A DNA stretch of 64,000 bases from Maribacter algarum (ex Zhang et al. 2020). Lineage in GTDB: Bacteria > Bacteroidota > Bacteroidia > Flavobacteriales > Flavobacteriaceae. Numbering within the stretch: position 1 is the stretch's first letter; the number at the start of each line of letters is the position of its first letter. Made by a program: the position numbers and the translations under genes. The stretch covers positions 350,497-414,496 of the forward strand of contig NZ_VATY01000003.1 of the NCBI RefSeq assembly GCF_005885635.1, in the 5' to 3' direction. Positions 8,278 to 16,120 of this stretch are shown piece by piece. The notes beneath the pieces were generated by a model. That model did not search any database. It saw only the letters and a program-made list of their open reading frames with translations, and was not told where the DNA came from.

Positions 8278-9636
8278 TTAAACCTCTCGGTTCACATCCC
8301 AAGCTTCGAGGTAATCAGCAACAGCTTTCGCAAACATACTACCCAAAGCACCGTTTACAACGCGATGGTCATAACTATGCGAGATATACATTTTACTACG
8401 TATGCCAATAAAATCGCCTTCGCTAGTTTCAATTACCGCAGGGATTTTTCGAATAGCACCCAACGCCAATATTCCTACTTGCGGTTGATTGATAATCGGA
8501 GTGCCGAAAACACTACCAAACGTTCCCACATTGGTCACAGTATACGTACCATCTTGTATTTCGTCAGGTTTTAATTTATTTTCTCTTGATCGAGACGCTA
8601 AGTCGTTGACCACTTTTGCCATGCCAACAAGGTTCAATTGGTCTGCATTTTTAATAACGGGTACGATAAGGTTACCATCAGGTAAAGCTGCTGCCATACC
8701 GATATTAATGTTCTTTTTCTTGATAACGGTATCACCTTCAACGGAGATATTCATCATGGGATATTTCTTCAATGCCTTTGCAATCGCTTCCATGAAGATT
8801 GGCGTAAAAGTCAACTTCTCTCCCTCACTTTTCTCGAAAGAATCTTTCATCTTATTGCGCCAATTTACCACATTGGTAACATCCACTTCGATAAAGCTTT
8901 GAACATGAGCGGAAGTAGAAACACTCTCTGTCATGTGCTTGGCAATCAATTTCCCCATTCTGGTCATTTCGATGACCTCATCACCGCCAGTGGTCTGCAC
9001 TCTAGTTACTTGATGCGCAGCAGTAGGAGGTTTAGCGATTTCCTCGACTACTTTGATAGGTTCTTGTTTACTTTCGGGTTTTGCTGGTGTTACGGCAATA
9101 TTAGCAACTGGTGTGACAACCGCCTCTTTTCCATTGGCAACGAAGGCCAAAATATCATTTTTGGTCACCCTACCTTCTTTACCCGTACCTTGAATCGTAT
9201 CAAGCTTTTCGACTGAAATACCTTCTTGTTTTGCAATATTCTTTACCAGAGGAGAATAAAAACGCTCGGTTGAACTATAGTCTTGAATCGGTGCGGTAGC
9301 CGTTTCCTTTGCGACCTGTACCGTTTCCTCAACAGCTGCCAAAGTTCCAGCCGGCACTTCTTCAGCTACTGTTATACTTGGTGCAACCGCATCACCTTCT
9401 GTTTCAATAATAGCCACAGTTTGGCCTACTTTAATCACATCATCGATGTCAAATAACTTTTCAATCAAAACTCCTTCTACCTCACTTGGCACTTCTGAAT
9501 CCACCTTATCGGTGGCAATCTCAAAAATAGGCTCATCCATTTCGATGGTATCTCCTATTTCTTTCAACCAGGTGGTCAGTGTTGCCTCGGCAACACTTTC
9601 TCCCATTCGTGGCAATTTTAGTTCAAATTTTGACAT
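8278..9636 (-). CDS. 2-oxo acid dehydrogenase E2 (dihydrolipoamide acyltransferase)
   Basis: A 452-aa E2 component. It has one N-terminal lipoyl domain (lipoylated K44 in EIATDKVDSEVP), a peripheral subunit-binding domain at about 127-167 (YSPLVKNIAKQEGIS, GKEGRVTKNDIL) and a catalytic acyltransferase domain ending in SYDHRVVNG with the catalytic His at 424. In Flavobacteriaceae this type generally serves the branched-chain 2-oxo acid dehydrogenase complex. Pyruvate or 2-oxoglutarate use cannot be excluded from sequence alone. No E1 or E3 gene is adjacent. The linkers are rich in Ala, Pro, Glu and Val, as usual. Confidence 0.93.
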   Translation of the reverse strand: MSKFELKLPRMGESVAEATLTTWLKEIGDTIEMDEPIFEIATDKVDSEVPSEVEGVLIEKLFDIDDVIKVGQTVAIIETEGDAVAPSITVAEEVPAGTLAAVEETVQVAKETATAPIQDYSSTERFYSPLVKNIAKQEGISVEKLDTIQGTGKEGRVTKNDILAFVANGKEAVVTPVANIAVTPAKPESKQEPIKVVEEIAKPPTAAHQVTRVQTTGGDEVIEMTRMGKLIAKHMTESVSTSAHVQSFIEVDVTNVVNWRNKMKDSFEKSEGEKLTFTPIFMEAIAKALKKYPMMNISVEGDTVIKKKNINIGMAAALPDGNLIVPVIKNADQLNLVGMAKVVNDLASRSRENKLKPDEIQDGTYTVTNVGTFGSVFGTPIINQPQVGILALGAIRKIPAVIETSEGDFIGIRSKMYISHSYDHRVVNGALGSMFAKAVADYLEAWDVNREV

Positions 9637-9673
9637 ATTGATATTTAGACTGCTGTATTGTGCTTATTTTTTG

Positions 9674-9681
9674 CAAAAATA
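9674..9681 (-). promoter_or_regulatory. Putative -7 box for the E2 gene (TATTTTTG)
   Basis: A minus-strand TATTTTTG 37 bp upstream of the E2 ATG, in an AT-rich gap between recR and the E2 gene. The -33 region is AT-rich but has no clear TTG. Confidence 0.4.
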
Positions 9682-9730
9682 TTAAAATAATCGCCTAATC
9701 TTTAAACTTATTTCATTTTTTAACAACTCT

Positions 9731-10351
9731 TTAATTTGCTTTTAAAGAGCCTTCAAATGGAATTCTGTTTACGATACTTCTCCCCAAGGTGATCTCATCT
9801 GCATATTCTAACTCGTCTCCCACCGCAATTCCCCTCGCAATTGTCGAAGTACTAATCTCGAGTCCGTCTAATTGCTTGTAAATATAGAAATTGGTGGTAT
9901 CGCCCTCCATTGTAGAACTTAACGCAAAAATGAGCTCCTTTATTTTTCCTTCCTTGGCTTTATTCACTAAAGATTGAATCGTCAAATCTTGCGGGCCAAC
10001 ACCTTCCATTGGAGAAATTTTTCCACCTAAAACATGGTATAATCCTTTGAATTGTCCAGTATTCTCAATGGCCATGACATCTCTAATATCCTCAACTACA
10101 CAAACTAAACTTTCATCACGCTTTGGATTGGCACAAATCTCACATAATTCAACGTCAGATATGTTATGGCAACTCGTACAGAATTTCACTGTACTTCGTA
10201 GCGTTTCCAATGCACCGGATAATCGCTGGGTTTGTTCAGTGGGTTGCTTTAACAAATGCAAAACCAAACGAAGTGCCGTGCGCTTACCGATTCCCGGTAA
10301 TTGTGACATTTCATAAACCGCGTTTTCAAGTAGTTTCGATGAAAAATCCAT
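9731..10351 (-). CDS. recR: Recombination mediator protein RecR
   Basis: I start at the ATG at 10351 ([10 protein letters not shown]), giving 206 aa, the usual family length; the frame extends six codons further upstream but that tail is not conserved in style. The helix-hairpin-helix is [13 protein letters not shown] (17-29). The C4 zinc finger is C58, C61, C70 and C73. The Toprim domain begins at [14 protein letters not shown] (83-96). RecR acts with RecO and RecF in loading RecA on gapped DNA. It is transcribed divergently from the neighbouring symporter, and a TAACTTTG box lies 5 bp before the ATG. Confidence 0.97.
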   Translation of the reverse strand: MDFSSKLLENAVYEMSQLPGIGKRTALRLVLHLLKQPTEQTQRLSGALETLRSTVKFCTSCHNISDVELCEICANPKRDESLVCVVEDIRDVMAIENTGQFKGLYHVLGGKISPMEGVGPQDLTIQSLVNKAKEGKIKELIFALSSTMEGDTTNFYIYKQLDGLEISTSTIARGIAVGDELEYADEITLGRSIVNRIPFEGSLKAN

Positions 10352-10356
10352 AAGTA

Positions 10357-10364
10357 CAAAGTTA
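10357..10364 (-). promoter_or_regulatory. Putative -7 box for recR (TAACTTTG)
   Basis: A minus-strand TAACTTTG, a full match to TAnnTTTG, lies 5 bp upstream of the chosen recR ATG. Transcription would then begin at or very near the start codon (leaderless), unless an alternative downstream start is used. Confidence 0.45.
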
Positions 10365-10409
10365 CACACTATTTTTACTTTTCGTAATTTGCTTTTAAAT
10401 GAATTCTGT

Positions 10410-11882
10410 ATGACGCCTACCCATATTCTGCTGCTGATTGGCGGTTACTTTCTTGTACTTCTTTTAATCTCTTATTTTACAGGAAAAAACGATTCCAATA
10501 TCGATTTTTTTAAAGCTGGAAAATCTTCTCCTTGGTATTTGGTAGCGTTCGGAATGGTGGGAGCATCACTATCAGGGGTCACCTTTATCTCCGTACCAGG
10601 ATGGGTCGAAGCTTCGGAGTTTAGCTATATGCAGGTAGTCCTCGGATACTTTTTAGGGTATTTAGTCACCGCTTACGTTTTACTTCCCATCTACTACAAG
10701 CAAAATGTAACTTCAATTTATGAGTACTTAGATGAACGTTTTGGATGGATGAGTTACAAAGTGGGCGCGGTATCCTTTTTTATATCACGTGTTCTAGGGG
10801 CCGCATTTCGACTCTTCTTGGTGGCCATAGTCTTGCAACAATTCGTTTTTGATGCGTGGGGTGTTCCTTTCGAATTGACCGTTGTCCTATCAATTCTATT
10901 AATCTGGGTTTATACTTTTCGAGGAGGAATCAAAACAATTGTCTGGACAGATACGCTGCAAACCCTATTCATGCTTATTTCAGTGGGATTGTCCATTTAC
11001 TTTATCCTTGGAAAACTAGATTGGACTTTTTCCGATTTTCTAGCTTCAGAGGAATTCCAACAATACAATCGGGTCATTTTCGCAGATAATTTCTTCGAAA
11101 AACAACATCTTTTAAAATCGTTCTTTGGCGGAATGTTCGTTACCATTTGTATGACAGGACTTGACCAAGACATGATGCAGAAGAACCTCACTTGCAAATC
11201 TTTGAAAGATGCTCAAAAAAACATGGTCAGCTTTAGTGTGGTATTGGTCATTGTAACTTTTGTGTTTATGCTGTTAGGAGCTCTTCTCTATATATATGCT
11301 GACCGCTACGATATTGCTATGCCACTTATGGATGGTGAACCAAAATCGGATTTACTATTCCCAGAAATCGCCTTGAATAGTGGTCTAGGTATGACGGTGG
11401 CCATAACATTTATGTTGGGACTAATTGCCGCTGCTTATAGCAGTGCTGATAGCGCTCTGACCTCATTGACCACCTCTTTCTGTGTAGACTTTTTAGGTAT
11501 TGAAAAGAAGCCCGAAGCGAATAGAAAAAGACTGCGAAAAACTACCCATGTCGGTATGAGTGTCATGCTAATCATTGTTGTAATTATCTTCAAATACGTA
11601 CTTAATAGCAATGTAATTGATGGTTTGCTTACGGTTGCTTCTTACACCTATGGACCCCTTTTGGGCTTATTTACTTTCGGCATTTTCACCAAACATCAAC
11701 TCAAAGACAAATATGTTTGGATAGTTGCCCTTCTTTCCGTTAGTATAGTTCTTTGGTTAGGAAAAATTCCCGCTGAGAATATAGGAGGCTACGTTTTCGG
11801 CTATGAACTTTTACCTTTAAACGGACTTTTAACCTTTTTCGGATTGTGGTTAATCCGTCAAAAAAAGCCCCATATAGCATAG
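10410..11882 (+). CDS. Sodium:solute symporter (SSS family)
   Basis: About 490 aa with 13 or so predicted hydrophobic segments. The ATG at 10410 ([14 protein letters not shown]) is preferred over a TTG seven codons upstream, because the first membrane helix starts directly after it. The family hallmark [20 protein letters not shown] is followed by [17 protein letters not shown], and later helices carry [16 protein letters not shown], the sodium-site region in the SSS fold. It couples Na+ influx to uptake of an organic solute. The substrate is not predictable; this DxxxAG subgroup is common in Bacteroidota. It is divergent from recR. Confidence 0.92.
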   Translation: MTPTHILLLIGGYFLVLLLISYFTGKNDSNIDFFKAGKSSPWYLVAFGMVGASLSGVTFISVPGWVEASEFSYMQVVLGYFLGYLVTAYVLLPIYYKQNVTSIYEYLDERFGWMSYKVGAVSFFISRVLGAAFRLFLVAIVLQQFVFDAWGVPFELTVVLSILLIWVYTFRGGIKTIVWTDTLQTLFMLISVGLSIYFILGKLDWTFSDFLASEEFQQYNRVIFADNFFEKQHLLKSFFGGMFVTICMTGLDQDMMQKNLTCKSLKDAQKNMVSFSVVLVIVTFVFMLLGALLYIYADRYDIAMPLMDGEPKSDLLFPEIALNSGLGMTVAITFMLGLIAAAYSSADSALTSLTTSFCVDFLGIEKKPEANRKRLRKTTHVGMSVMLIIVVIIFKYVLNSNVIDGLLTVASYTYGPLLGLFTFGIFTKHQLKDKYVWIVALLSVSIVLWLGKIPAENIGGYVFGYELLPLNGLLTFFGLWLIRQKKPHIA

Positions 11883-11978
11883 GCTACACCATCGACAAAA
11901 GGTCTAAAACGACCGATAAAAGTTTTTTTAATATGTTAAAGTTGTATAAGAAAATTCGCAAGTAGAGCTCTTTTTAAA

Positions 11979-12338
11979 TCAGTATTGGTTTGTAGATAAC
12001 AAGACCAAAGTACAAGCCACTTCAACCTCTATCTTATTGTCTTCGAGTATTTTATACAATTCGGGATTTTCAGTTCCCGGATTGAATATCACTCGTTTCG
12101 GCTTGATTTTAAGAAAATCCCCGTAATATTCAGGCTGACGTGCCGCTCCGATATATAACGTTATAGTGTGTATGTTTTGAAAATCGTTTAAGTTTGTCTT
12201 AATTTGTGCTCCCCTTATTTTGCCAGCTTTTAAACCAAAAGCTTCAGTTTCTATGTTATGGTCCAGAAGCCTATTCAAGGCCAGATTACTATAACGATTC
12301 GATTTTAGGGATGCACCGAAAACAAGTGTTTTTTTCAT
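11979..12338 (-). CDS. CoA-binding domain protein
   Basis: A 119-aa single-domain protein of the CoA_binding family. It begins MKKTLVFGASLKSNRYSNLA, with a Rossmann-like GAS turn binding nucleotide, then VIFNPGTENPELYKILEDN and VEVACTLVLLSTNQY, the conserved NPG and C-terminal Cys region. Such small proteins resemble the CoA-binding part of succinyl-CoA synthetase and are widespread but uncharacterised; CoA binding is inferred from the family. It stands alone, divergent from nothing adjacent on the same strand; a terminator-like hairpin lies 166 bp upstream of its ATG. Confidence 0.87.
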   Translation of the reverse strand: MKKTLVFGASLKSNRYSNLALNRLLDHNIETEAFGLKAGKIRGAQIKTNLNDFQNIHTITLYIGAARQPEYYGDFLKIKPKRVIFNPGTENPELYKILEDNKIEVEVACTLVLLSTNQY

Positions 12339-12552
12339 TTGTTGCTAAGTAGTGTTAAAGTTTTAAAAAGACTGTAATTAATTTAAACTTCAAACGTCTT
12401 TAGAATGAAGACTTATAATGATTTATTATAAAATTTTAGTTGTTGATGATACTATATGTTTATAGTTAATGGTTAGTGTTTAGTATAGTTGACTCGATGA
12501 CAGAAACCCCGGCCAATGGTCGGGGTTTTGTTTTGTCTAAAACTAATATCGA
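12339..12552. other. Intergenic region between fabH and the CoA-binding gene
   Basis: AT-rich. It holds a short inverted repeat (GTCTT and AAGAC arms around 12394-12410) and the strong hairpin described separately. I see no coding sequence that I would defend, and no clear promoter. Confidence 0.4.
12504..12534 (+). terminator. GC-rich intrinsic terminator hairpin, orphan on + strand
   Basis: An 11-bp stem (AAACCCCGGCC at 12504-12514 paired with GGTCGGGGTTT at 12518-12528, one G-T wobble) with an AAT loop is followed on the plus strand by TTTTGTTTT. On the minus strand it is followed by TTTCTG, a weaker tail, but it lies 19 bp past the fabH stop. It could serve fabH as a bidirectional element. 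No plus-strand gene ends here. Confidence 0.7.
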
Positions 12553-13563
12553 TTACCAGCGCATGATAACGCTTCCCCAAGTGAATCCGCTCCCGAACGC
12601 AGCTAAGACTACCAAATCACCATCTTTAATCTTTTCCTGTTCCCAGGCTTCCGTTAAGGCAATGGGTATTGAAGCAGCGGTAGTATTTCCGTAGTTCATA
12701 ATATTATTGAACACCTGGTCATTAGAAAGTCCGAACTTCTTTTGAATAAATTGTGAAATACGAAGATTGGCTTGATGGGGAATCAACATATCAATATCTG
12801 TAGGAGGAAGATTATTCGCCGCTAAACCTTCCATAATTACCTCACTAAAACGTACTACTGCATTCTTAAAAACGAATTGGCCATTCATATGTGGCAAATA
12901 TGATTCATCATCTGGATTGTTATCAGCAATAATTTCATTTACCCAACGACTACCCATTCCTGGGGCAATCAAAGAAAGTTCTTCTGCATGTTCTCCTTCG
13001 GAGTGTAAATGTGTAGATAAAATTCCTTTTGAATTGTCTTCTTCACTAGTCAAGACCGCAGCTCCTGCACCATCTCCAAAAATTACCGAAACCCCTCTTC
13101 CCCGCGTGGTCATATCCAATCCCTTGGAATGAATTTCTGAGCCTATCACTAAGATGTTTTTGTACATGCCACTCTTGATATACTGATCAGCAACGGAAAC
13201 GGCGTAAACAAAACCTGAACATTGATTACGCACATCAAGGGCACCAACAGTTTTAATACCTAAATCTCGTTGCACCAAAACCCCTGGACCTGGGAAATAA
13301 TAATCAGGACTCAATGTGGCAAAAACTATAAAGTCAATATCGTTTTTATCAATGCCAGCTCTATCAATGGCTATTTTTGCAGCTTTGACACCCATTGAGG
13401 TGGTCGAATTTCCATCATCTTTGGTAACATGTCTACGCTCCTTGATTCCTGTGCGCTCTTGAATCCAAGCGTCGCTGGTTTCCATCACCTTTGATAGATC
13501 ATCATTCGTGACTACGTTTTCAGGAACGTAGTAGCCCAGCCCCGCTATTTTTGAATTGTACAT
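12553..13563 (-). CDS. fabH: 3-oxoacyl-ACP synthase III (FabH)
   Basis: A 336-aa thiolase-fold condensing enzyme that starts fatty-acid synthesis from an acyl-CoA and malonyl-ACP. The triad is C115 (NQCSGF), H263 (PHQANLR) and N293 (NYGNTTAAS), and GDGAGAAV is present at 163-170. It is slightly longer than E. coli FabH owing to an insertion around 205-225. That form is common in Bacteroidota, where a second FabH paralogue often accompanies the one in the plsX operon; this copy stands alone, so it may be the paralogue with a branched-chain or specialised primer preference. That last point is inference. Confidence 0.93.
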   Translation of the reverse strand: MYNSKIAGLGYYVPENVVTNDDLSKVMETSDAWIQERTGIKERRHVTKDDGNSTTSMGVKAAKIAIDRAGIDKNDIDFIVFATLSPDYYFPGPGVLVQRDLGIKTVGALDVRNQCSGFVYAVSVADQYIKSGMYKNILVIGSEIHSKGLDMTTRGRGVSVIFGDGAGAAVLTSEEDNSKGILSTHLHSEGEHAEELSLIAPGMGSRWVNEIIADNNPDDESYLPHMNGQFVFKNAVVRFSEVIMEGLAANNLPPTDIDMLIPHQANLRISQFIQKKFGLSNDQVFNNIMNYGNTTAASIPIALTEAWEQEKIKDGDLVVLAAFGSGFTWGSVIMRW

Positions 13564-13689
13564 TATATTCTGAATTTATATTTAGTTTGGTCAAATTCAA
13601 TACCATGCAAGGTAGTGATTGGCAAACTTTGAATCAACCATTCTAAGATAAACAATCGAAATTAAAATTTTGAGAGAGTTAAAAAGTCT

Positions 13690-15000
13690 CTAGTCCAAAT
13701 ACCTTTTAAAATTGTTCACTTTAACGTTCGCCTTCAGATCATGAAGTAAGTTGAAAAGTCCGAAAAATGTTCTGTTCATATATAGAAAGTGCTTTGAACC
13801 TCTATTCCCATTCATTTTTCGAATTTCGGTGTCTTTTGAAAACCGATCGCTGAGTTCGGCAATACTATTCCAGAACTCATCTGCACCGAAATCGAACTCT
13901 TCTTCGTTCAAAGGAGCCGTGAAAAGAGTTAGCATTTCCTTAAAAATAGATTTAAAGAAGACAATTTCTTTAAGTGTATCCGTCTGAGTTAAAATTTCCA
14001 ACTCGTACATCTTCTTGATGAAGCTAGTATCGTTTTGAAGAATTTCTTTTTTCGATAATTCGAAATACGGAACATAAAATTCATCAGGAACTTCTTTGAT
14101 ACAGCCAAAATCTATAGCGATTAAGTTTCCTTCTTCACCCACCAAAAAGTTGCCCGGGTGCGGATCCGCGTGCACTTTCCGCAAAATGTGAATTTGATAC
14201 ATATAGAAATCCCATAAGGTTTGACCTAATTTATCACCCAATTCTTGAGGAAAATCGGTTTTGGCAAATTCGCTTAGATGAACACCATTCATCCAATCCA
14301 TTGTTATTATTCGTTCACTAGACAGATTTTCATAATATTTAGGAAATTTAAGTCCTTCTATTAAAGAACAAGATTCTGTAATTTCCTTGCTTTGTGCTAA
14401 TTCTAGCAAATAGTCAGTCTCTTCAAATAATTTATTTTCAACTTCTTTAAAATATTTGTCTGAGTCTTTTCCATTAATGTTAAACATTTTTAAGGCAATC
14501 GGTTTCACCAGGGCCAAGTCGCTACTTATACTTTCAGCCACACCAGGATATTGGATTTTCACTGCCAATTCCTTCCCGTCTTTGGTTGCCTTATGCACCT
14601 GACCTATACTGGCAGCATTGATAGAATCATTTTCGAAAGTATCATATATTTCCTCGGGATATTTTCCAAGGTATTTTTTAAAAGTTTTTCGCACCAATGG
14701 TGCAGAAAGTGGAGGAACGGAAAACTGGGAAAGTGAAAATTTATCTACATATGCTCTAGGAAGCATGTTCTTCTCCATGCTAAGCATTTGAGCGACTTTT
14801 AGGGCACTACCCTTAAGTGTTTTTAGACCGTCATAAATATCCTCAGCATTATCCTCGTTTAATTGCTCCTTAGTCAACTCTGGGTTAACTAATTTTTTGC
14901 CATAGTACTTGACATAATTCCCTCCGATTTTGACACCGGTTTTCATAAGCTTACTTGCTCTCTCAATCTTTCCCGTGGGAATTTTATCTAATGTCTTCAT
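13690..15000 (-). CDS. ABC1/AarF/UbiB-family atypical kinase
   Basis: A 436-aa member of the ADCK/UbiB family. It shows the nucleotide-site Ala-rich loop NAASIGQVH at 128-136, the ATP-site lysine K148 in LAVKIQYPGV, HADPHPGNFLV from 277 and the metal-binding DFG at 297-299. The family-specific N-terminal KxGQ motif appears as KVAQ (68-71), with Gly replaced by Ala. Related proteins support quinone or lipid biosynthesis and use ATPase rather than protein kinase activity. It starts 18 bp after a TetR-family gene, suggesting one operon, with the regulator possibly controlling it. Confidence 0.9.
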   Translation of the reverse strand: MKTLDKIPTGKIERASKLMKTGVKIGGNYVKYYGKKLVNPELTKEQLNEDNAEDIYDGLKTLKGSALKVAQMLSMEKNMLPRAYVDKFSLSQFSVPPLSAPLVRKTFKKYLGKYPEEIYDTFENDSINAASIGQVHKATKDGKELAVKIQYPGVAESISSDLALVKPIALKMFNINGKDSDKYFKEVENKLFEETDYLLELAQSKEITESCSLIEGLKFPKYYENLSSERIITMDWMNGVHLSEFAKTDFPQELGDKLGQTLWDFYMYQIHILRKVHADPHPGNFLVGEEGNLIAIDFGCIKEVPDEFYVPYFELSKKEILQNDTSFIKKMYELEILTQTDTLKEIVFFKSIFKEMLTLFTAPLNEEEFDFGADEFWNSIAELSDRFSKDTEIRKMNGNRGSKHFLYMNRTFFGLFNLLHDLKANVKVNNFKRYLD

Positions 15001-15018
15001 GCACTCCAGGTTTGAGAA

Positions 15019-15678
15019 TTAAACAAACTTTTCCTTGAAAAGAAATTTTCCAAAGTCGATGATATTATCCAATGGCGTGTTGTCAAAAACATCGAAAATT
15101 GTGTTGATGGACTTTTCAATAGCAACATCGGTTTTTTCAAATCCCGCGGAACCGTCATCCATCCAAAACTTTAATATGAATAGGAACTGCAGCCAAGCAC
15201 CTTCAGAAAATAATCTTGGATTGTGCTTTGTAATTTTTAAGGATTTTGTTGAATTACCATCTTCTATGAGCTCAGCAGAAAATGCTTTAACATGCCTTCT
15301 TAATTCCTTTAATTGTTCCATATTTTTTAGCACTGTTCTATCACTTGGCAGAGCGAAAAGAACATAACTTCTGTTAAGTGTCAATAGCTCAAAGAAAGAG
15401 TAAAAGAAAGTCAACATTTTGTCTTTATTAGAAAAAGAATCATATTCCTTATTCTTCTCAATTAAGCTCTTGGTATTTGTATAGAACTTGGACCAAATTG
15501 ATTTTTGAATGCCTTCTACAGAACCAAAATTCTCGTAAAAAACTGCCTCGTCTATATCGTTGATCTTACAAAATTTATAAACTGATTTCGGCACTACTTC
15601 ATGCTCCAGAACATAATCCATATACATGGAAATAATCATGTCATCTGTAATTTTCTTAGTTTTCGTTTTTGTTGCCAT
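15019..15678 (-). CDS. TetR/AcrR-like transcriptional regulator
   Basis: A 219-aa helical protein. The N-terminal region contains a divergent helix-turn-helix (VPKSVYKFCKINDIDEAVFY, then ENFGSVEGIQKSIWSKFY), which matches TetR-type DNA-binding domains in layout. The remainder is a helical ligand-binding or dimerisation domain typical of the Bacteroidota family paired with an ABC1 kinase. It is the first gene of the two-gene operon. A TAAATTTG box lies just upstream, and a palindrome (TTTTGC-gttaa-GCAAAA at 15723-15739) 17 bp above that box could be its operator. Confidence 0.78.
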   Translation of the reverse strand: MATKTKTKKITDDMIISMYMDYVLEHEVVPKSVYKFCKINDIDEAVFYENFGSVEGIQKSIWSKFYTNTKSLIEKNKEYDSFSNKDKMLTFFYSFFELLTLNRSYVLFALPSDRTVLKNMEQLKELRRHVKAFSAELIEDGNSTKSLKITKHNPRLFSEGAWLQFLFILKFWMDDGSAGFEKTDVAIEKSINTIFDVFDNTPLDNIIDFGKFLFKEKFV

Positions 15679-15698
15679 TTTTATATTATTTACTATAT

Positions 15699-15706
15699 CA
15701 AATTTA
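15699..15706 (-). promoter_or_regulatory. Putative -7 box for the TetR-ABC1 operon (TAAATTTG)
   Basis: A minus-strand TAAATTTG, 20 bp upstream of the regulator ATG, identical to the -7 boxes of rpmB and the DUF5916 genes. The -33 position overlaps the TTTTGC palindrome at 15723-15739. Confidence 0.55.
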
Positions 15707-15722
15707 CGTATTGACTGTCTTA

Positions 15723-15739
15723 TTTTGCGTTAAGCAAAA
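15723..15739. promoter_or_regulatory. Candidate operator palindrome upstream of TetR-like gene
   Basis: Perfect inverted repeat TTTTGC-gttaa-GCAAAA, 6-bp arms, 5-nt centre. Its location about 17-33 bp upstream of the -7 box puts it over the -33 region, where a repressor would block transcription. Assignment as an autoregulatory site is inference. Confidence 0.35.
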
Positions 15740-15763
15740 GCTAATCTTGTTGCCCAAATGTAT

Positions 15764-15796
15764 AAAAACGTGCTCCCGAGAAGAAAGCACGTTTTT
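15764..15796. terminator. Orphan terminator-like hairpin upstream of htpG
   Basis: A perfect 11-bp stem (AAAAACGTGCT at 15764-15774, AGCACGTTTTT at 15786-15796) with an 11-nt loop. Flanking A and T tracts make it plausible in both directions. No annotated gene ends here: it lies between the TetR promoter (minus) and htpG (plus, 325 bp away). It could end a short transcript or attenuate a long htpG leader. Confidence 0.55.
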
Positions 15797-16083
15797 CAAA
15801 CAACCTAACCAATAAATAATCATCAATCAAAAAATAATCTTTTTCACAGCAATTTTCTCATCAATGACCTTGTAAAGATAACTACTGTTTAATTTTTTTG
15901 CAAATTTATTAAACAATAGTTTTGTTAAATCTTTCACAACAAGATCTTTACAAATTTTAGCGTGTCAGTTTGTCATTATAATCTATTATGGTATTTTTTT
16001 TGACTAATGATACAGAGAAACGAAAATAAAAGCAGGGATTCCTATTTTGAAGGGATATTATGCTAACAATACTCATAAAGATT

Positions 16084-16097
16084 CCCGCCTTCGCGGG
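16084..16097. repeat. GC-rich hairpin (dispersed-repeat type) before htpG
   Basis: CCCGC-cttc-GCGGG inside the stretch ATTCCCGCCTTCGCGGGGG. From general familiarity, this sequence type is a widely dispersed intergenic palindrome in Bacteroidota genomes. Here it lies 24 bp upstream of the htpG ATG and would be in the 5' leader of the mRNA. Confidence 0.5.
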
Positions 16098-16120
16098 GGT
16101 GAAAATAAATTTAATTTTCT

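Larger units (their letters stand above)
15679..16120. other. 442-bp intergenic region between TetR-like gene and htpG
   Basis: Divergent promoter region. It holds the TetR -7 box, a candidate operator, an orphan terminator-like hairpin and, just before htpG, a CCCGC-cttc-GCGGG hairpin. The middle stretch (15800-16010) is AT-rich with no frame or motif I trust, apart from likely htpG promoter sequence that I cannot pinpoint. Confidence 0.5.

Noticed and set aside
8278..9636. E2 gene as part of a complete dehydrogenase operon
   Set aside because: No E1 or E3 gene is adjacent on either side; the neighbour is an unrelated methyltransferase.
12476..12694. 72-codon plus-strand frame near the fabH end
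   Set aside because: Runs through the strong hairpin and antisense into fabH.
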